From NCBI RefSeq assembly GCF_003987045.1, contig NZ_PIPZ01000002.1, positions 186,001 to 250,000 of the forward strand: a stretch of DNA of 64,000 nucleotides. The letters run 5' to 3'. Numbering within the stretch: the first letter of the stretch is position 1; each line of letters opens with the position of its first letter. The notes under the pieces are model-generated. The model worked only from the letters and a program-made list of their open reading frames with translations. It did not search any database and had not been told where the DNA came from. The DNA comes from Pseudidiomarina marina (GTDB lineage Bacteria; Pseudomonadota; Gammaproteobacteria; Enterobacterales; Alteromonadaceae). A program made the translations under genes and the position numbers. Positions 19,716 through 29,599 of this stretch are shown one piece after another.

Positions 19716-19994
19716 ATGACTGATGTTATTCGTCGTACCGTGACCATTCGCAATAAGCTCGGTCTCCATGCTCGAGCAGCAACCAAACTCGCCAAACTCA
19801 CTCATGAATTTGATGCGCAGGTATCTATTGTACAAGGTGAACAACACGTCGATGCCTCTAGTGTCATGTGTCTACTGTTGCTAGCGAGTGGTCAAGGACG
19901 CGAAATTGACATCGTTGCCGAAGGTAAAGACGCCAGTCAAGCAGTTGATGCTATTGCAAACTTAATTGAATCTCGCTTTGATGAAGAGCAATGA
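19716..19994 (+). CDS. ptsO: Phosphocarrier protein NPr (HPr-like)
   Basis: HPr-family phosphocarrier of the nitrogen PTS, passing phosphate from EI-Ntr to PtsN. It is 92 aa, with the active His18 in GLHARAATKLAKL. The HPr regulatory serine region reads ASSVMCLLLLASGQG. It is the last PTS gene of the run, followed by mgtE after 36 bases. Confidence 0.94.
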   Translation: MTDVIRRTVTIRNKLGLHARAATKLAKLTHEFDAQVSIVQGEQHVDASSVMCLLLLASGQGREIDIVAEGKDASQAVDAIANLIESRFDEEQ

Positions 19995-20030
19995 TGCGGT
20001 AAACTTCTCATATCACTGAGGGTTTATTGT

Positions 20031-21392
20031 ATGCTAGCTGAAGTTGCCGACAAAGAATTTGCCGAACAACGTATTCAGGAAGTTTCTGAATCGTTAGCTC
20101 GTGGCATGTACGTGCAAGCGCGTCGGCAACTGCACAACCTCCCAGCATGGGACGTTGCTCTATTACTCGAATCCTCTCCTCCAAAAGCCCGTGCCATTAT
20201 TTGGCAACTCGTCGATGCTGACGAGCATGGTGATATTCTTGAAGAACTTTCAGAAGAAGTTCAAAAGTCCGTCATTCGGCAAATGGCGCCAGAGAAATTG
20301 GCAGCTGCAACCGAAGGCATGGATACCGATGACCTTGCTTACGTGTTACGTGGCCTGCCGGAGCAAATTTATCAAGAAGTTCTAAAATCGATGGACGAGC
20401 AAGATCGTCATCGAGCCGAACAAGCCCTGTCATACGCCGACGAAACCGCTGGCGGTATGATGAATACCGACACTATCACCCTGCGTCCAGACGTTACCAT
20501 CGACGTGGTACTGCGTTACCTGCGTCTAAAAGGTGAATTACCGGAAGCCACTGATAAACTCTATGTGGTCGACCGCGACGACAAATTTATCGGTGAGATT
20601 GGCATTACTCGCTTGCTTACCGTTGATCCAACCAAGCTCGTTAGCGATGTGATGGATCAAGATATCCAAGGTATTCCCGTCGAAATGGACGAAACCGAAG
20701 TCGCGAAGCTTTTCGAACGCCAAGACTGGATCTCAGCACCCGTCGTTGACGATGAAAATCGACTACTCGGTCGTATCACCATCGATGACGTGGTCGATAT
20801 TATTCGTGAAGATGCTCAGCACTCCATGCTAAGTATGGCCGGTTTAGACGACGATGAAGATACCTTTGCACCTGTTCTTAAAAGTACGCGTCGCCGCAGT
20901 ATCTGGTTAGGCGTCAACCTGATCACTGCGTTATTGGCTGCAGCGGTAAGCTCCATGTTTGAAGATATTTTGGCGCAAATGGCAATCTTGGCCATTTTGA
21001 ACACCATTGTACCAAGTATGGGCGGTATCGCTGGCTCGCAAACACTGACCTTGGTCATTCGCGGTATGGCTCTTGGTCATATCGGTCAAAGCAACCAACG
21101 TTGGTTGATTGGTAAAGAGCTGGCTATTGGTGCACTCAATGGTGTCATCTGGGCAATTCTAGTTGCCGGTGTCGTTGCGTTATGGAAACAAGATTTGGTG
21201 ATCGGCGGTATCATCGCGTTCGCCATGATGGCCAACTTATTAGCGGCCGGTTTGGCTGGCGTCACTGTTCCGCTTATTTTGAAAAAGTTTGATATCGACC
21301 CTGCACTGGCTGGCGGTGTGATTCTGACTACTGTCACCGATGTGGTCGGTATCTTTGCCTTCCTTGGCACAGCAACGTTATTGCTGGGTTAA
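20031..21392 (+). CDS. mgtE: Magnesium transporter MgtE
   Basis: Mg2+ channel/transporter of the inner membrane. It is 453 aa: the MgtE N domain of helical repeats (about 35-135), two CBS domains (about 140-260) and five membrane helices (about 290-453). The pore-lining segments NTIVPSMGGIAGSQTLTLVI and TVTDVVGIFAFLG are conserved. Mg2+ normally gates it through the N and CBS domains. Its stop codon overlaps the stop of the convergent pmbA in a shared TTAA. Confidence 0.94.
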   Translation: MLAEVADKEFAEQRIQEVSESLARGMYVQARRQLHNLPAWDVALLLESSPPKARAIIWQLVDADEHGDILEELSEEVQKSVIRQMAPEKLAAATEGMDTDDLAYVLRGLPEQIYQEVLKSMDEQDRHRAEQALSYADETAGGMMNTDTITLRPDVTIDVVLRYLRLKGELPEATDKLYVVDRDDKFIGEIGITRLLTVDPTKLVSDVMDQDIQGIPVEMDETEVAKLFERQDWISAPVVDDENRLLGRITIDDVVDIIREDAQHSMLSMAGLDDDEDTFAPVLKSTRRRSIWLGVNLITALLAAAVSSMFEDILAQMAILAILNTIVPSMGGIAGSQTLTLVIRGMALGHIGQSNQRWLIGKELAIGALNGVIWAILVAGVVALWKQDLVIGGIIAFAMMANLLAAGLAGVTVPLILKKFDIDPALAGGVILTTVTDVVGIFAFLGTATLLLG

Positions 21393-22735
21393 ACGCCAGC
21401 AATTCGCATTTCTTCGAGTAAAACTGAACCAGTACGAACGCCATGACGTGCGTCTACGTCACCTGCAATGGCGACAATATTCGCCAACATATCCTTTAAG
21501 TTGCCAGCTATTGTGATCTCTTCGACTGGATATTGGATTTCACCATTCTCAACCCAGAAACCGGCTGCACCGCGAGAATAATCGCCATTCACGATATTCA
21601 CACCCTGCCCCATCAGTTCAGTGACCAATAAGCCCGTGCCCATTTTTTTGCATAATGCTGCCAAGTTTTCTACCTGGTGATTAACTTCCCAAGTGTGAAT
21701 ACCACCAGCGTGACCGGTAGGCTTCATACCAAGTTTACGCGCCGAGTAACTCGTCAATAAATAGGTTTGCAATACACCATCTTTGATAATGTCACGGTCA
21801 TGCGTCGCCAAACCTTCATGATCAAACGGGCTACTCGCCAAGGCACCACGTAAATGCGGCCGCTCCTGCACAGTTAACCAACTTGGTAGAATTTGTTTAC
21901 CCAAATGATCCACCAAAAAGCTCGATTTACGGTACAAACTGCCGCCGCTAATTCCTGCCACTAAATGCCCAAATAAGCTGTTCGCAACATCAGCGCGGAA
22001 AATTACCGGTACTTTTGCGGTTGCAATTTTGCGAGCATCTAGACGCGACACCGTACTCTGCACGGCATCTTCTGCTACCTGATGAGGCGTCCATAAATCG
22101 TCACGATGACGCGCCACGGTATAGCTATAGTCGCGTTGCATAGCCTCACCGCTTTTGGCAATGAGCGAGCAACTCAAACTATGCCGCGATTGCAAGTATC
22201 CAGCCACAAATCCATGACTATTGCCATACACGCGATAGCCAACATGACTGCTATATCCGGCACCATCTGAATTCACAATTCGAGGGTCGAGTTGCAGCGC
22301 ATGTTGCTCGCACGCGAGTGCTTGATCTAAGGCAAATTCAGCACTTTGATCCGCCGGGTGACACAAGTCCAAATCCGGAATTTCGGTCGCCATTAACTCA
22401 GCTGGAGCTAACCCCGCGTAAGGGTCTTCCGAGGTATAGCGAGCAATATCATTGGCCTTTTCCACCGCTGCACGAATCGCCTTGGCGGTCAAATCTGTAG
22501 TCGAAGAAGAGCCTTTTTGCTGACCTCGAAATACGGTAATGCCCAGCGCCCCATCCTGATTGAATTCAACCGTCTCAACTTCACCCAATCGCGTTGCAAC
22601 ATTAATGCCACTGCTGCGGCTCATTGCACACTCAGCCGCACTCACGCCAAGCTGTGTGGCGTAGTTGATTGCGTCAGCTACAGCTTGTTTCACTTCGTGC
22701 AGTTCTGTTTGAAGTTCATTCATATCCGGAATCAT
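21389..22735 (-). CDS. pmbA: Metalloprotease PmbA (TldE), TldD partner
   Basis: Inactive partner subunit of the TldD/TldE heterodimeric protease, which degrades unfolded peptides and in E. coli matures microcin B17. It has no HExxxH motif, as expected. I place the start at 22735 (MIPDMNELQTELHEVK), 448 aa, because AAGGAG lies 5 bases upstream. The frame runs on to 22888 but that part is translated repeat DNA. TldD is encoded two genes away. Confidence 0.93.
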   Translation of the reverse strand: MIPDMNELQTELHEVKQAVADAINYATQLGVSAAECAMSRSSGINVATRLGEVETVEFNQDGALGITVFRGQQKGSSSTTDLTAKAIRAAVEKANDIARYTSEDPYAGLAPAELMATEIPDLDLCHPADQSAEFALDQALACEQHALQLDPRIVNSDGAGYSSHVGYRVYGNSHGFVAGYLQSRHSLSCSLIAKSGEAMQRDYSYTVARHRDDLWTPHQVAEDAVQSTVSRLDARKIATAKVPVIFRADVANSLFGHLVAGISGGSLYRKSSFLVDHLGKQILPSWLTVQERPHLRGALASSPFDHEGLATHDRDIIKDGVLQTYLLTSYSARKLGMKPTGHAGGIHTWEVNHQVENLAALCKKMGTGLLVTELMGQGVNIVNGDYSRGAAGFWVENGEIQYPVEEITIAGNLKDMLANIVAIAGDVDARHGVRTGSVLLEEMRIAGV

Positions 22736-22758
22736 TAGATCTCCTTTAAAAACCTTTG

Positions 22759-22901
22759 AAAGCGTTATTCGTTGTTCGTTATTCGTGAGTTTATCTCGCT
22801 CGAGAGTACGAATACGAATTTGCACACTTTTCGTTGGGCGTGTTTTGTTTTTTCGTTTTGTCTTTTTCGAATAACGAATAACGAACAACGAACAACGCTT
22901 T
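22759..22901. repeat. Family-A heptad inverted-repeat element (copy 2)
   Basis: Left arm 22762-22785 (three heptads of the TCGTTAT/TCGTTGT type) faces right arm 22868-22898 (four heptads), with AAAG/CTTT extending the inverted repeat outward. The interior shares GTGAG, CACTTTTCGTTG and TTTTTTCGTTTT with the copy at 2.4 kb. It fills the divergent pmbA/yjgA control region. Confidence 0.85.
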
Positions 22902-22955
22902 TGTATTTATACGCTGTGTTCGGGTACAATTCGCTCGAAACCACAGAGGCATCCC

Positions 22956-23459
22956 ATGAGCGAATTTGAGCACGACGACGATATCGTCAGTAAATCTGAA
23001 TTAAAACGCGCCGCTGAAGCGCAACAACAGCTTGGCGAAACCCTTGTTAGCCTAGCTGAAGGCAAACTAGCAAAAATTCCTCTCGATGAAGAGCTACGTG
23101 ATGCTATTCATCTTGCACAGCGTATTCGCAACACGCGCGAAGGCTATCGTCGCCAGTTGCAACTTATCGGTAAAATGATGCGCAACCGAGATACTGGTCC
23201 TATCGAGCAGGCATTAGCCGAACTTGAGCATTCACACCATGAGCAAAATGCGTTGTTTCATCAACTTGAGAAACATCGTGATGCTATTTTGGCGAATGGC
23301 GACGAGGCCATTCAGCAGTTCATTGATGCCTACCCGCACGCCGATCGTCAGAAGTTGCGTCAGCTCTATCGCCAAGCGAACAAACAAGCTGAACAAAATA
23401 AGCCGCCTGCGGCAAAACGCGAACTGTTTAAATATTTACGTGAAGTGGCAACCGTTTAA
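22956..23459 (+). CDS. yjgA: Ribosome-associated protein DarP/YjgA (DUF615)
   Basis: DUF615 protein, in E. coli bound to late 50S assembly intermediates. It is 167 aa, highly charged and almost fully helical, with typical segments [32 protein letters not shown] and [15 protein letters not shown] lies 8 bases before the ATG. It is divergent from pmbA, as in E. coli, and converges on tldD with stops overlapping in TTAA. Confidence 0.93.
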   Translation: MSEFEHDDDIVSKSELKRAAEAQQQLGETLVSLAEGKLAKIPLDEELRDAIHLAQRIRNTREGYRRQLQLIGKMMRNRDTGPIEQALAELEHSHHEQNALFHQLEKHRDAILANGDEAIQQFIDAYPHADRQKLRQLYRQANKQAEQNKPPAAKRELFKYLREVATV

Positions 23460-24901
23460 TCGGTGCCACCAACGGTCATTGCGTCTAATTTCAATGTTGG
23501 TTGTCCAACACCAACAGGTACGCTTTGACCGTCTTTTCCACACACACCAACACCTTGATCTAGCGCTAAATCATGCCCAACCATGGATACCTGACGCATG
23601 GCTTCAGGGCCATTACCAATTAGGGTTGCACCTTTAACTGGGGCGGTAATTTTACCATCCTCAATTAAATAAGCCTCAGATGCTGAGAAGACGAATTTGC
23701 CAGAAGTGATATCAACTTGACCACCGGCAAAATGCGGTGCATAAATGCCGCGCTTCACACTACGAATAATTTCTTCTGGATCATGTTCACCAGCCAACAT
23801 ATACGTAGTGGTCATCCGAGGCATCGGCAAATGGGCGTAACTCTCACGACGGCCATTACCGGTTGGATTCACGCCCATTAAGCGCGCGTTCATTTTGTCT
23901 TGCATGTAGCCGACTAAACGACCTTTCTCAATCAGCACGTTATAACCTGCTTCCGTGCCTTCATCGTCGATTGCCAAAGAACCACGGCGGTCTTGTAACG
24001 TGCCATCATCAACAATTGTGCACAATTCCGAGGCGACCATTTCGCCGATCTTGCCGGCATACGCTGAGGCACCTTTACGGTTAAAATCACCTTCAAGGCC
24101 ATGGCCAACTGCCTCATGTAACAACACGCCCGGCCAGCCGGCGCCTAATACAACAGGCATTGTTCCGGCTGGTGCTGGACGCGCCTCCAAATTAACCAGC
24201 GCTTGGCGAACGGCTTCATCCGCATAAGCTTTCCAGCGCGGCGTTGCGTCAACTTGGGCAGTGAAATAATGGTAATCAACCCGAGCTCCGCCGCCGGCAC
24301 TACCGCGCTCTCGACGGCCATTATGTTCAACCAGCACAGTGCAGTTTACTCGTACTAACGGACGAATATCCGTCGCAAAAGTGCCATCAGTAGCAGCGAC
24401 AAGAATTTCATCGTAACTCCCACTGATGCTGGCAATGACTTCAACAACGCGTGAGTCAAGACTTCGAGCATAAGCGTCGATTTCGCGGAGTAACTCGATT
24501 TTCGCTTGTTCGTTTAAACTGGCTAGCGGATTTACCGCAGGGTATCGCAATCCAACAGTTGACCGTGAGAACGCGTTCACCTGTTTATTATCACCAGCTA
24601 AGCTAATACCTCGAGCGGCTGCAGCGGCTTTTTGAAGGGCTTGCGGCGATATATCATCTGCATATGCAAAGCCAGTTTTTTCACCGTGTACTGCGCGTAC
24701 TCCCAGACCAGCCTCGATATGGAAGCTCCCTTCTTTCACAATGCCATCTTCTAAAACCCAAGATTCATTGACGCTGCTCTGTAAATAGATGTCGGCAAAA
24801 TCGATGGCGCCCGTGTAGAGCGTCGCGAGCGATTGCTGCAGTTTATCACTGTCTAAATCGTATTGATGAAGCAGGTTATGCTCAACGTTCTGTGCTTGCA
24901 T
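23456..24901 (-). CDS. tldD: Metalloprotease TldD
   Basis: Catalytic subunit of the TldD/TldE protease. It is 481 aa; the zinc-binding HExxxH is in [20 protein letters not shown] at about residues 260-280. It overlaps the upstream nitrilase gene by 20 bases, so the two are probably translated from one message together with yhdP, rng, maf and mreBCD further up. Confidence 0.95.
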   Translation of the reverse strand: MQAQNVEHNLLHQYDLDSDKLQQSLATLYTGAIDFADIYLQSSVNESWVLEDGIVKEGSFHIEAGLGVRAVHGEKTGFAYADDISPQALQKAAAAARGISLAGDNKQVNAFSRSTVGLRYPAVNPLASLNEQAKIELLREIDAYARSLDSRVVEVIASISGSYDEILVAATDGTFATDIRPLVRVNCTVLVEHNGRRERGSAGGGARVDYHYFTAQVDATPRWKAYADEAVRQALVNLEARPAPAGTMPVVLGAGWPGVLLHEAVGHGLEGDFNRKGASAYAGKIGEMVASELCTIVDDGTLQDRRGSLAIDDEGTEAGYNVLIEKGRLVGYMQDKMNARLMGVNPTGNGRRESYAHLPMPRMTTTYMLAGEHDPEEIIRSVKRGIYAPHFAGGQVDITSGKFVFSASEAYLIEDGKITAPVKGATLIGNGPEAMRQVSMVGHDLALDQGVGVCGKDGQSVPVGVGQPTLKLDAMTVGGTD

Positions 24902-25754
24902 GTAAAACCTTTTTACTACGGTTGAAGTGTTCCGCTACTGGGATATCTTGGCGGATCTTGTGTAAGCTTGCGGTATCAACCAAGGCTGTTGCAATACTTG
25001 GTTGCATGGTTTCTGTTTCAGCTAATATGCGGCCCCAGCCATCAATTACAAGGGCGTGACCATAGGTTTGACGGCCATTATCGTGCTCACCGGCTTGTGC
25101 CGAGGCAACGACAAAACATTGCTGTTCAATGGCGCGAGCGCGCGTCAAAACATGCCAATGCGCCTGCCCTGTCACTTGGGTAAATGCTGAGGGCAATACC
25201 AAAATGTCGGCGCCAGCTGTTCTTAACGCACGAAACAGCTCTGCAAAGCGCACATCATAACATACCGCTAACCCCAATGTGCCGAACTCAGTTGGAACGG
25301 TTACCACAGCATCACCCGCATCAGTCCAATTGGATTCACGATAACTTTTGGTGTTATCCGCAACATCAACATCAAACAAATGCATTTTATTGTAGCGAGC
25401 AACGCATGCACCTTGCGGATTAAATACTAAACTTGCGGCGCTGAATTTCTTATCTTCTGGAGAGTCGATTAGCGGAATAGTGCCACCAACTAGCCAGATA
25501 TTGTAACGTTTAGCTAACTCGGCGAGACCTTGTTGCATGGGACCATCGCCAGGAAGCTCGGCGAGCTCTCGTTGCCGCTTGTCGCCGGCCCCAAAACATA
25601 AGCTTGCTTCAGGCAATACCACGAGTTGCGGACGAAAATCAGGTAGCGTTTTTAGCTGCTGCTCAATTTCCTGTAGGTTCTGTTGCGGATGCGGGCTGCT
25701 CGTCATTTGCAGCGCCGTCAGTTGAACTTGGCTGTTGTTCAGATTCTGGTTCAT
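24882..25754 (-). CDS. Carbon-nitrogen hydrolase (nitrilase/Nit family)
   Basis: Nitrilase-superfamily amidase, 290 aa from the ATG at 25754, which has a strong GGAGG ribosome site. The Glu-Lys-Cys triad is visible: Glu in [10 protein letters not shown], Lys in RYNKMHLFD, Cys in [17 protein letters not shown]. It resembles the NIT1/YafV-like group that repairs deaminated glutathione or hydrolyses omega-amides; the exact substrate cannot be read from sequence. It starts inside the 3' end of yhdP (92-base overlap) and overlaps tldD by 20 bases. Confidence 0.88.
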   Translation of the reverse strand: MNQNLNNSQVQLTALQMTSSPHPQQNLQEIEQQLKTLPDFRPQLVVLPEASLCFGAGDKRQRELAELPGDGPMQQGLAELAKRYNIWLVGGTIPLIDSPEDKKFSAASLVFNPQGACVARYNKMHLFDVDVADNTKSYRESNWTDAGDAVVTVPTEFGTLGLAVCYDVRFAELFRALRTAGADILVLPSAFTQVTGQAHWHVLTRARAIEQQCFVVASAQAGEHDNGRQTYGHALVIDGWGRILAETETMQPSIATALVDTASLHKIRQDIPVAEHFNRSKKVLHASTER

Positions 25755-28629
25755 TTTGCACCTCCGGTGGAATTGGCGCATCGCGGCTATCTCGCGCGAT
25801 CTCTTCGATTAGAGGCTCGTCCATTGTCCCTGAAATTTTATATTCGAGACGGCTAATGACTTTCGCATCATGCAACATTCGATCAATGACCAAAGCAGCG
25901 AGTCCTGATGGTGGATTAATCATCCACGCTAAAATAACCGGTAAGCTCGAAGTGACCTTTGGTACAAATTGCAGATCATAATCCAGCGTGCGCGTCATCA
26001 GGTTGGTTTGCCCTTTAACCTCCATGTCGCCTGCTGCGCCATTAAGCTGCGTGTTTTCGGTAGAGACAATTCCGTTAACGATATTAAAGTCACCACTGAA
26101 ATTGGTGTAGAACAAGCCATTGGCGAAAACATCACGAAAATCGAAACGAAGTTTTCGCAAAATACTATCGAGACTCAAAAGTGAGAACAATCGAGCGCCA
26201 CGATCACTCACCTCATTCAGATATCCTTGACCCAGTCTCCAATTTACCGTGCCATTGAGTGAAGTTGCTTGTATCTGTTGTGGCGCCCCCAAATAACTCA
26301 AATCAAAAGCGATAGTTGCATTACTATCGCGAACCATTGATGTGAACTCATAATTCTCCAAAAACTCGCCAAAATCTGGTGAGGTAAACTCCCCAAAAAT
26401 GCGCGTTTGCGGATGCTGCGTTTCTGTTTCCAGCGCCCATGTGCCACTCGCCTTCAGTGTATGGTTGCGATGTTGTGCATTGAAATCAACCAACTCGAGT
26501 AACTTATCTTCACCACGCAAGTGAAGACTCACTTCACCCAAATCATAGATATCATAACGGCAACGCTTGCAGGTCAGGTAGATATCAGGCAGTTTCGCGA
26601 AGCTTCGAGGCAAACTAATTTCTTCGAAAGGTGATGTCTCATCGATCACTTCTTTCGGTCGTTTACCATGCAACTCAATAAACTCGGCATCGAATACGAG
26701 CTGAGAACGAGATCTCTCGCTGTTGGCTGTTGCCAATCGCCACTCGACATCCGTGATGACTTGTTGCGAATCGATTCTTGCGCGCCAACGATCCTGCTCC
26801 GGCCAGCCAACAACCGTCACGTCATTAAGTAACAAGTCACCATAACTCAGTTGTGGACTGATCAGTTGAACGTAATCAGGACGCAATAGCTGCGCTAGCT
26901 CGCTTTCACCTGAGCCTTCAGGGAGAAAGCTTTGCAAATGATGATATTTCTCAAGCCAAACCGCTACATCACTTGGCGGCATATTTGCTTCAACGGTAAA
27001 GGTTGGATTGAGCCGCAAAACGTTCGGATTGGGTGCCCGCGTTAATACCCTTCCAATTCTTGCGTAACCTGACTGCAAAACTTCCGCGCCACCATCGAAT
27101 TGCAATTCGAGCATCATTTTTTCACCGAGCTCAGCATTTACCAAAATACTGTCTTCGCTTCCCGATACACTCAGTTCTAGCTGTTCCGATTCATCTGCAG
27201 CTTTTGATAACGGCGCCGGCACGTTTATTGCGACAGGTTGTAAATCGGCAGTTTGCTGCCAGCGGAACGAATAGCCGCCGTCCTTTGGTAAACTTAAGTT
27301 GAAGTCTGCCTGCCACGGCATTTCCCCGGCCGTAAGCGGGGCAAATTCGTCGAGTTCCCACGTGCCGCTGGCATCTACTTCAACAAAATAATCATCTTCG
27401 CGCTGCGCGCTGTTTAACGTTGCTTGAAGTGGGAAGCCCCGCCAGGTCATGATGAGATCTTGCGCATCGATAACATCATTTCGAAAGTTCACACGCCCAT
27501 GTACATTACGAAAGTTCTCGTTTAAACCTCGAACATACATCGTCACATCGTCCAGTTGCGCATATCCCTGTGCGACAACGTCAGCTGAATTCACCAGCGG
27601 AATAGTTAACTCTAATTCGCTCGCTATTGGACCACTTAACTGAAGTTCGCTAAACGTGGCGCCCAAAGAGTTGGCCAATGGACTTTCATCAAAGATAGGT
27701 TTTAGCTCATTGGCGTTACCGGAAATCGTAGCCGAGATATCTAAGCGAGCTTGTTCACGTGCTAATAAATCCGGTAACACGACATCCGCTTGAGCAATGG
27801 CAATATTGCCTAGTAAGCCATCAGTGGCAGTAATATGCATCCGTTCGTTACGAAAGTTAACCACCGCGGTTGCGTCATAAATTGGTCGCCAATTTGGTTG
27901 AAATTTATAATTCAACTCGGTAATACGAGCTCGTGCTTCGAATAACCCTTGATTATCGTGATACGGAAAGTGCTCAACAGCACCGCGCCAAACCATCGCT
28001 AAATCTTGCGCTTGACCGTCTTGAAGGGCAACACTCAAGTAATCATGTAAATTGTCACCCATCACCACGGGTAAATGACGGCGTAATACCTCAGCATCAA
28101 TAGGTTGCTGATTCAAGCTCTTCGCTACGGCGTCAACGTGTACGGATCTTTCACTCGGGGTCAGCGTTGCCGCAAGGCCTATTTCTAGACCATCCAAGTG
28201 CAATTCACTTTGTGGGGCAACACGTAACTGCCAATCACCATCCTCGAACCATAGAAACTGTCCAGATAAAGCCACTTTCGATAATGGCCAAGGATCATCG
28301 TAGTCTAAAGCACGGCTGATAAATGACGCATTTTCACCATCTAACTGCCAGTGCAACTGATTATCAATGCCCCGCAGGCGCAAATTCACGTTACTTAAGC
28401 CTGGCACACCGGCAAACTGTCCCCAACTTAAGGCCTCGCCCCGTGCGAACCAGCGAGCGCCGTCATCGATATCACTCTCGTAAACGACATCGATAAGACC
28501 TTGTGTATCGCGTTCTGCAAATTGTTCACTTACTTGCGCCCCTTGGCTACCGAACAAATTGAGTAATTCAAGCATCGGCGATAATGGTAAATCATCGACG
28601 CTGACGGCGGTGGTGGTTGGTGCTCCCAA
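25663..28629 (-). pseudogene. yhdP: YhdP, C-terminal part (after frameshift)
   Basis: C-terminal about 988 codons of an AsmA-like YhdP protein, the large inner-membrane anchored protein implicated in phospholipid transport to the outer membrane. It contains the family's C-terminal segment LSLDSILRKLRFDFRDVFAN and the last-domain run DMEVKGQTNLMTRTLDYDLQ. It opens only at a TTG right after a TAG at about 28630, with no ribosome site, so it is the continuation of the frame that ends at 28530 rather than a separate gene. The tail after residue about 950 is Glu/Pro/Ser rich and overlaps the nitrilase gene. If the frameshift is a sequencing error, one protein of about 1,300 aa is encoded. Confidence 0.8.
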
Positions 28630-29597
28630 CTAAATGTTGGCAACGTCCAACTGCGTTGATTATGTTCAATAGTAAGCGGGTTGGAATTGACGCGCCAGCC
28701 GTTACGGTACGGGCGTAACTTTAATTCTCCGCCTGGAATGCGTAATTGATGTTGCTGCTGATCCACTTCCCAAATCAGCGCTTGTTCACCCAGTTGCAAC
28801 AGACCATCGGTAAACTGATTCTGTTTAAAATTGAGCCATAAATTGTAGTTAAAAGCAGCCTTCTTAATTTCTGTGTCGATAATTTGCTGTTGTACCCAAG
28901 GCGTAATATCTAACTGGTTGGCAGCCACGTATACTTGACCACTTAGCGCTCTCGTGTCCGAACCTTGCACATCGATGATAATATCGAGTGTATTATCGGA
29001 TACCGTCGAAAACGCCAGCTTACCAACACCTTGGTGCCGCTGTTGTTGATTAACCCAGCGTAATTCGGTGATTTCGATTGCTCGGGTCACCCCAACTAAA
29101 TTGACTAACTCAAGCGTACTGTCGGCGACTTGAATATAATCGAGTTGATGGAGTAACAAATTAGTTAAATTGGGCGACAATCTAAATTCGCTGTCGGTAC
29201 TACCACCATAACTATCTCGCAAGTCGTAATGGAGGCGCATCGCATCGAGTTGAACGCGTTCAAATTGAATACTTAACGAGCGCGCGCTCGCCCAAAAATC
29301 AATCAACACTCGCGCTTCGTCAATTTCAACACGCGTTGCCTTGTTGGCATCGGGGCGCACCACCAGTTCATGCAATATCAACTCTGGCCCGCTTCGCCCC
29401 CAATCCGCACTAATCTGCGACAACGACACTTCAGTCGCATAATTACTAGCAAGGAATGTTTCAACTTGTTGTGTTACATCGGGGAGTTGCGGTAACAGAT
29501 AGCGCAGCCCACTAATGAGCAGCGCAAAGAGCACCAAAGCTATTGCTACAGTGTATATTAGAGTACGGTAGACAAACCCGAACGCCTTACCCGCCAT
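28530..29597 (-). pseudogene. yhdP: YhdP, N-terminal part (before frameshift)
   Basis: N-terminal part of YhdP (TIGR02099-type, DUF3971). The ATG at 29597 follows the rng stop by 2 bases. One membrane helix (about residues 10-32, LIYTVAIALVLFALLISGLR) precedes periplasmic AsmA-like repeats. Homologous sequence ends near WTLPTFSWEHQ; the last 25 codons to 28530 are out of frame. A -1 change in the CCAACCACCACCGCCG stretch (about 28606-28621) joins it to the following frame. Confidence 0.8.
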
Positions 29598-29599
29598 AA

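Noticed and set aside
22742-22970. Short ORFs across the pmbA/yjgA gap and the N-terminal extension of pmbA to 22888
   Set aside because: The predicted proteins are translations of the heptad repeats (Lys/Asn/Arg-rich); they lack ribosome sites and family similarity. The AAGGAG before 22735 marks the real pmbA start.
28600-28629. Programmed -1 ribosomal frameshift in yhdP
   Set aside because: No slippery heptamer or evident downstream stimulatory structure; YhdP is not known to need frameshifting. Deletion or sequence error is the simpler reading.
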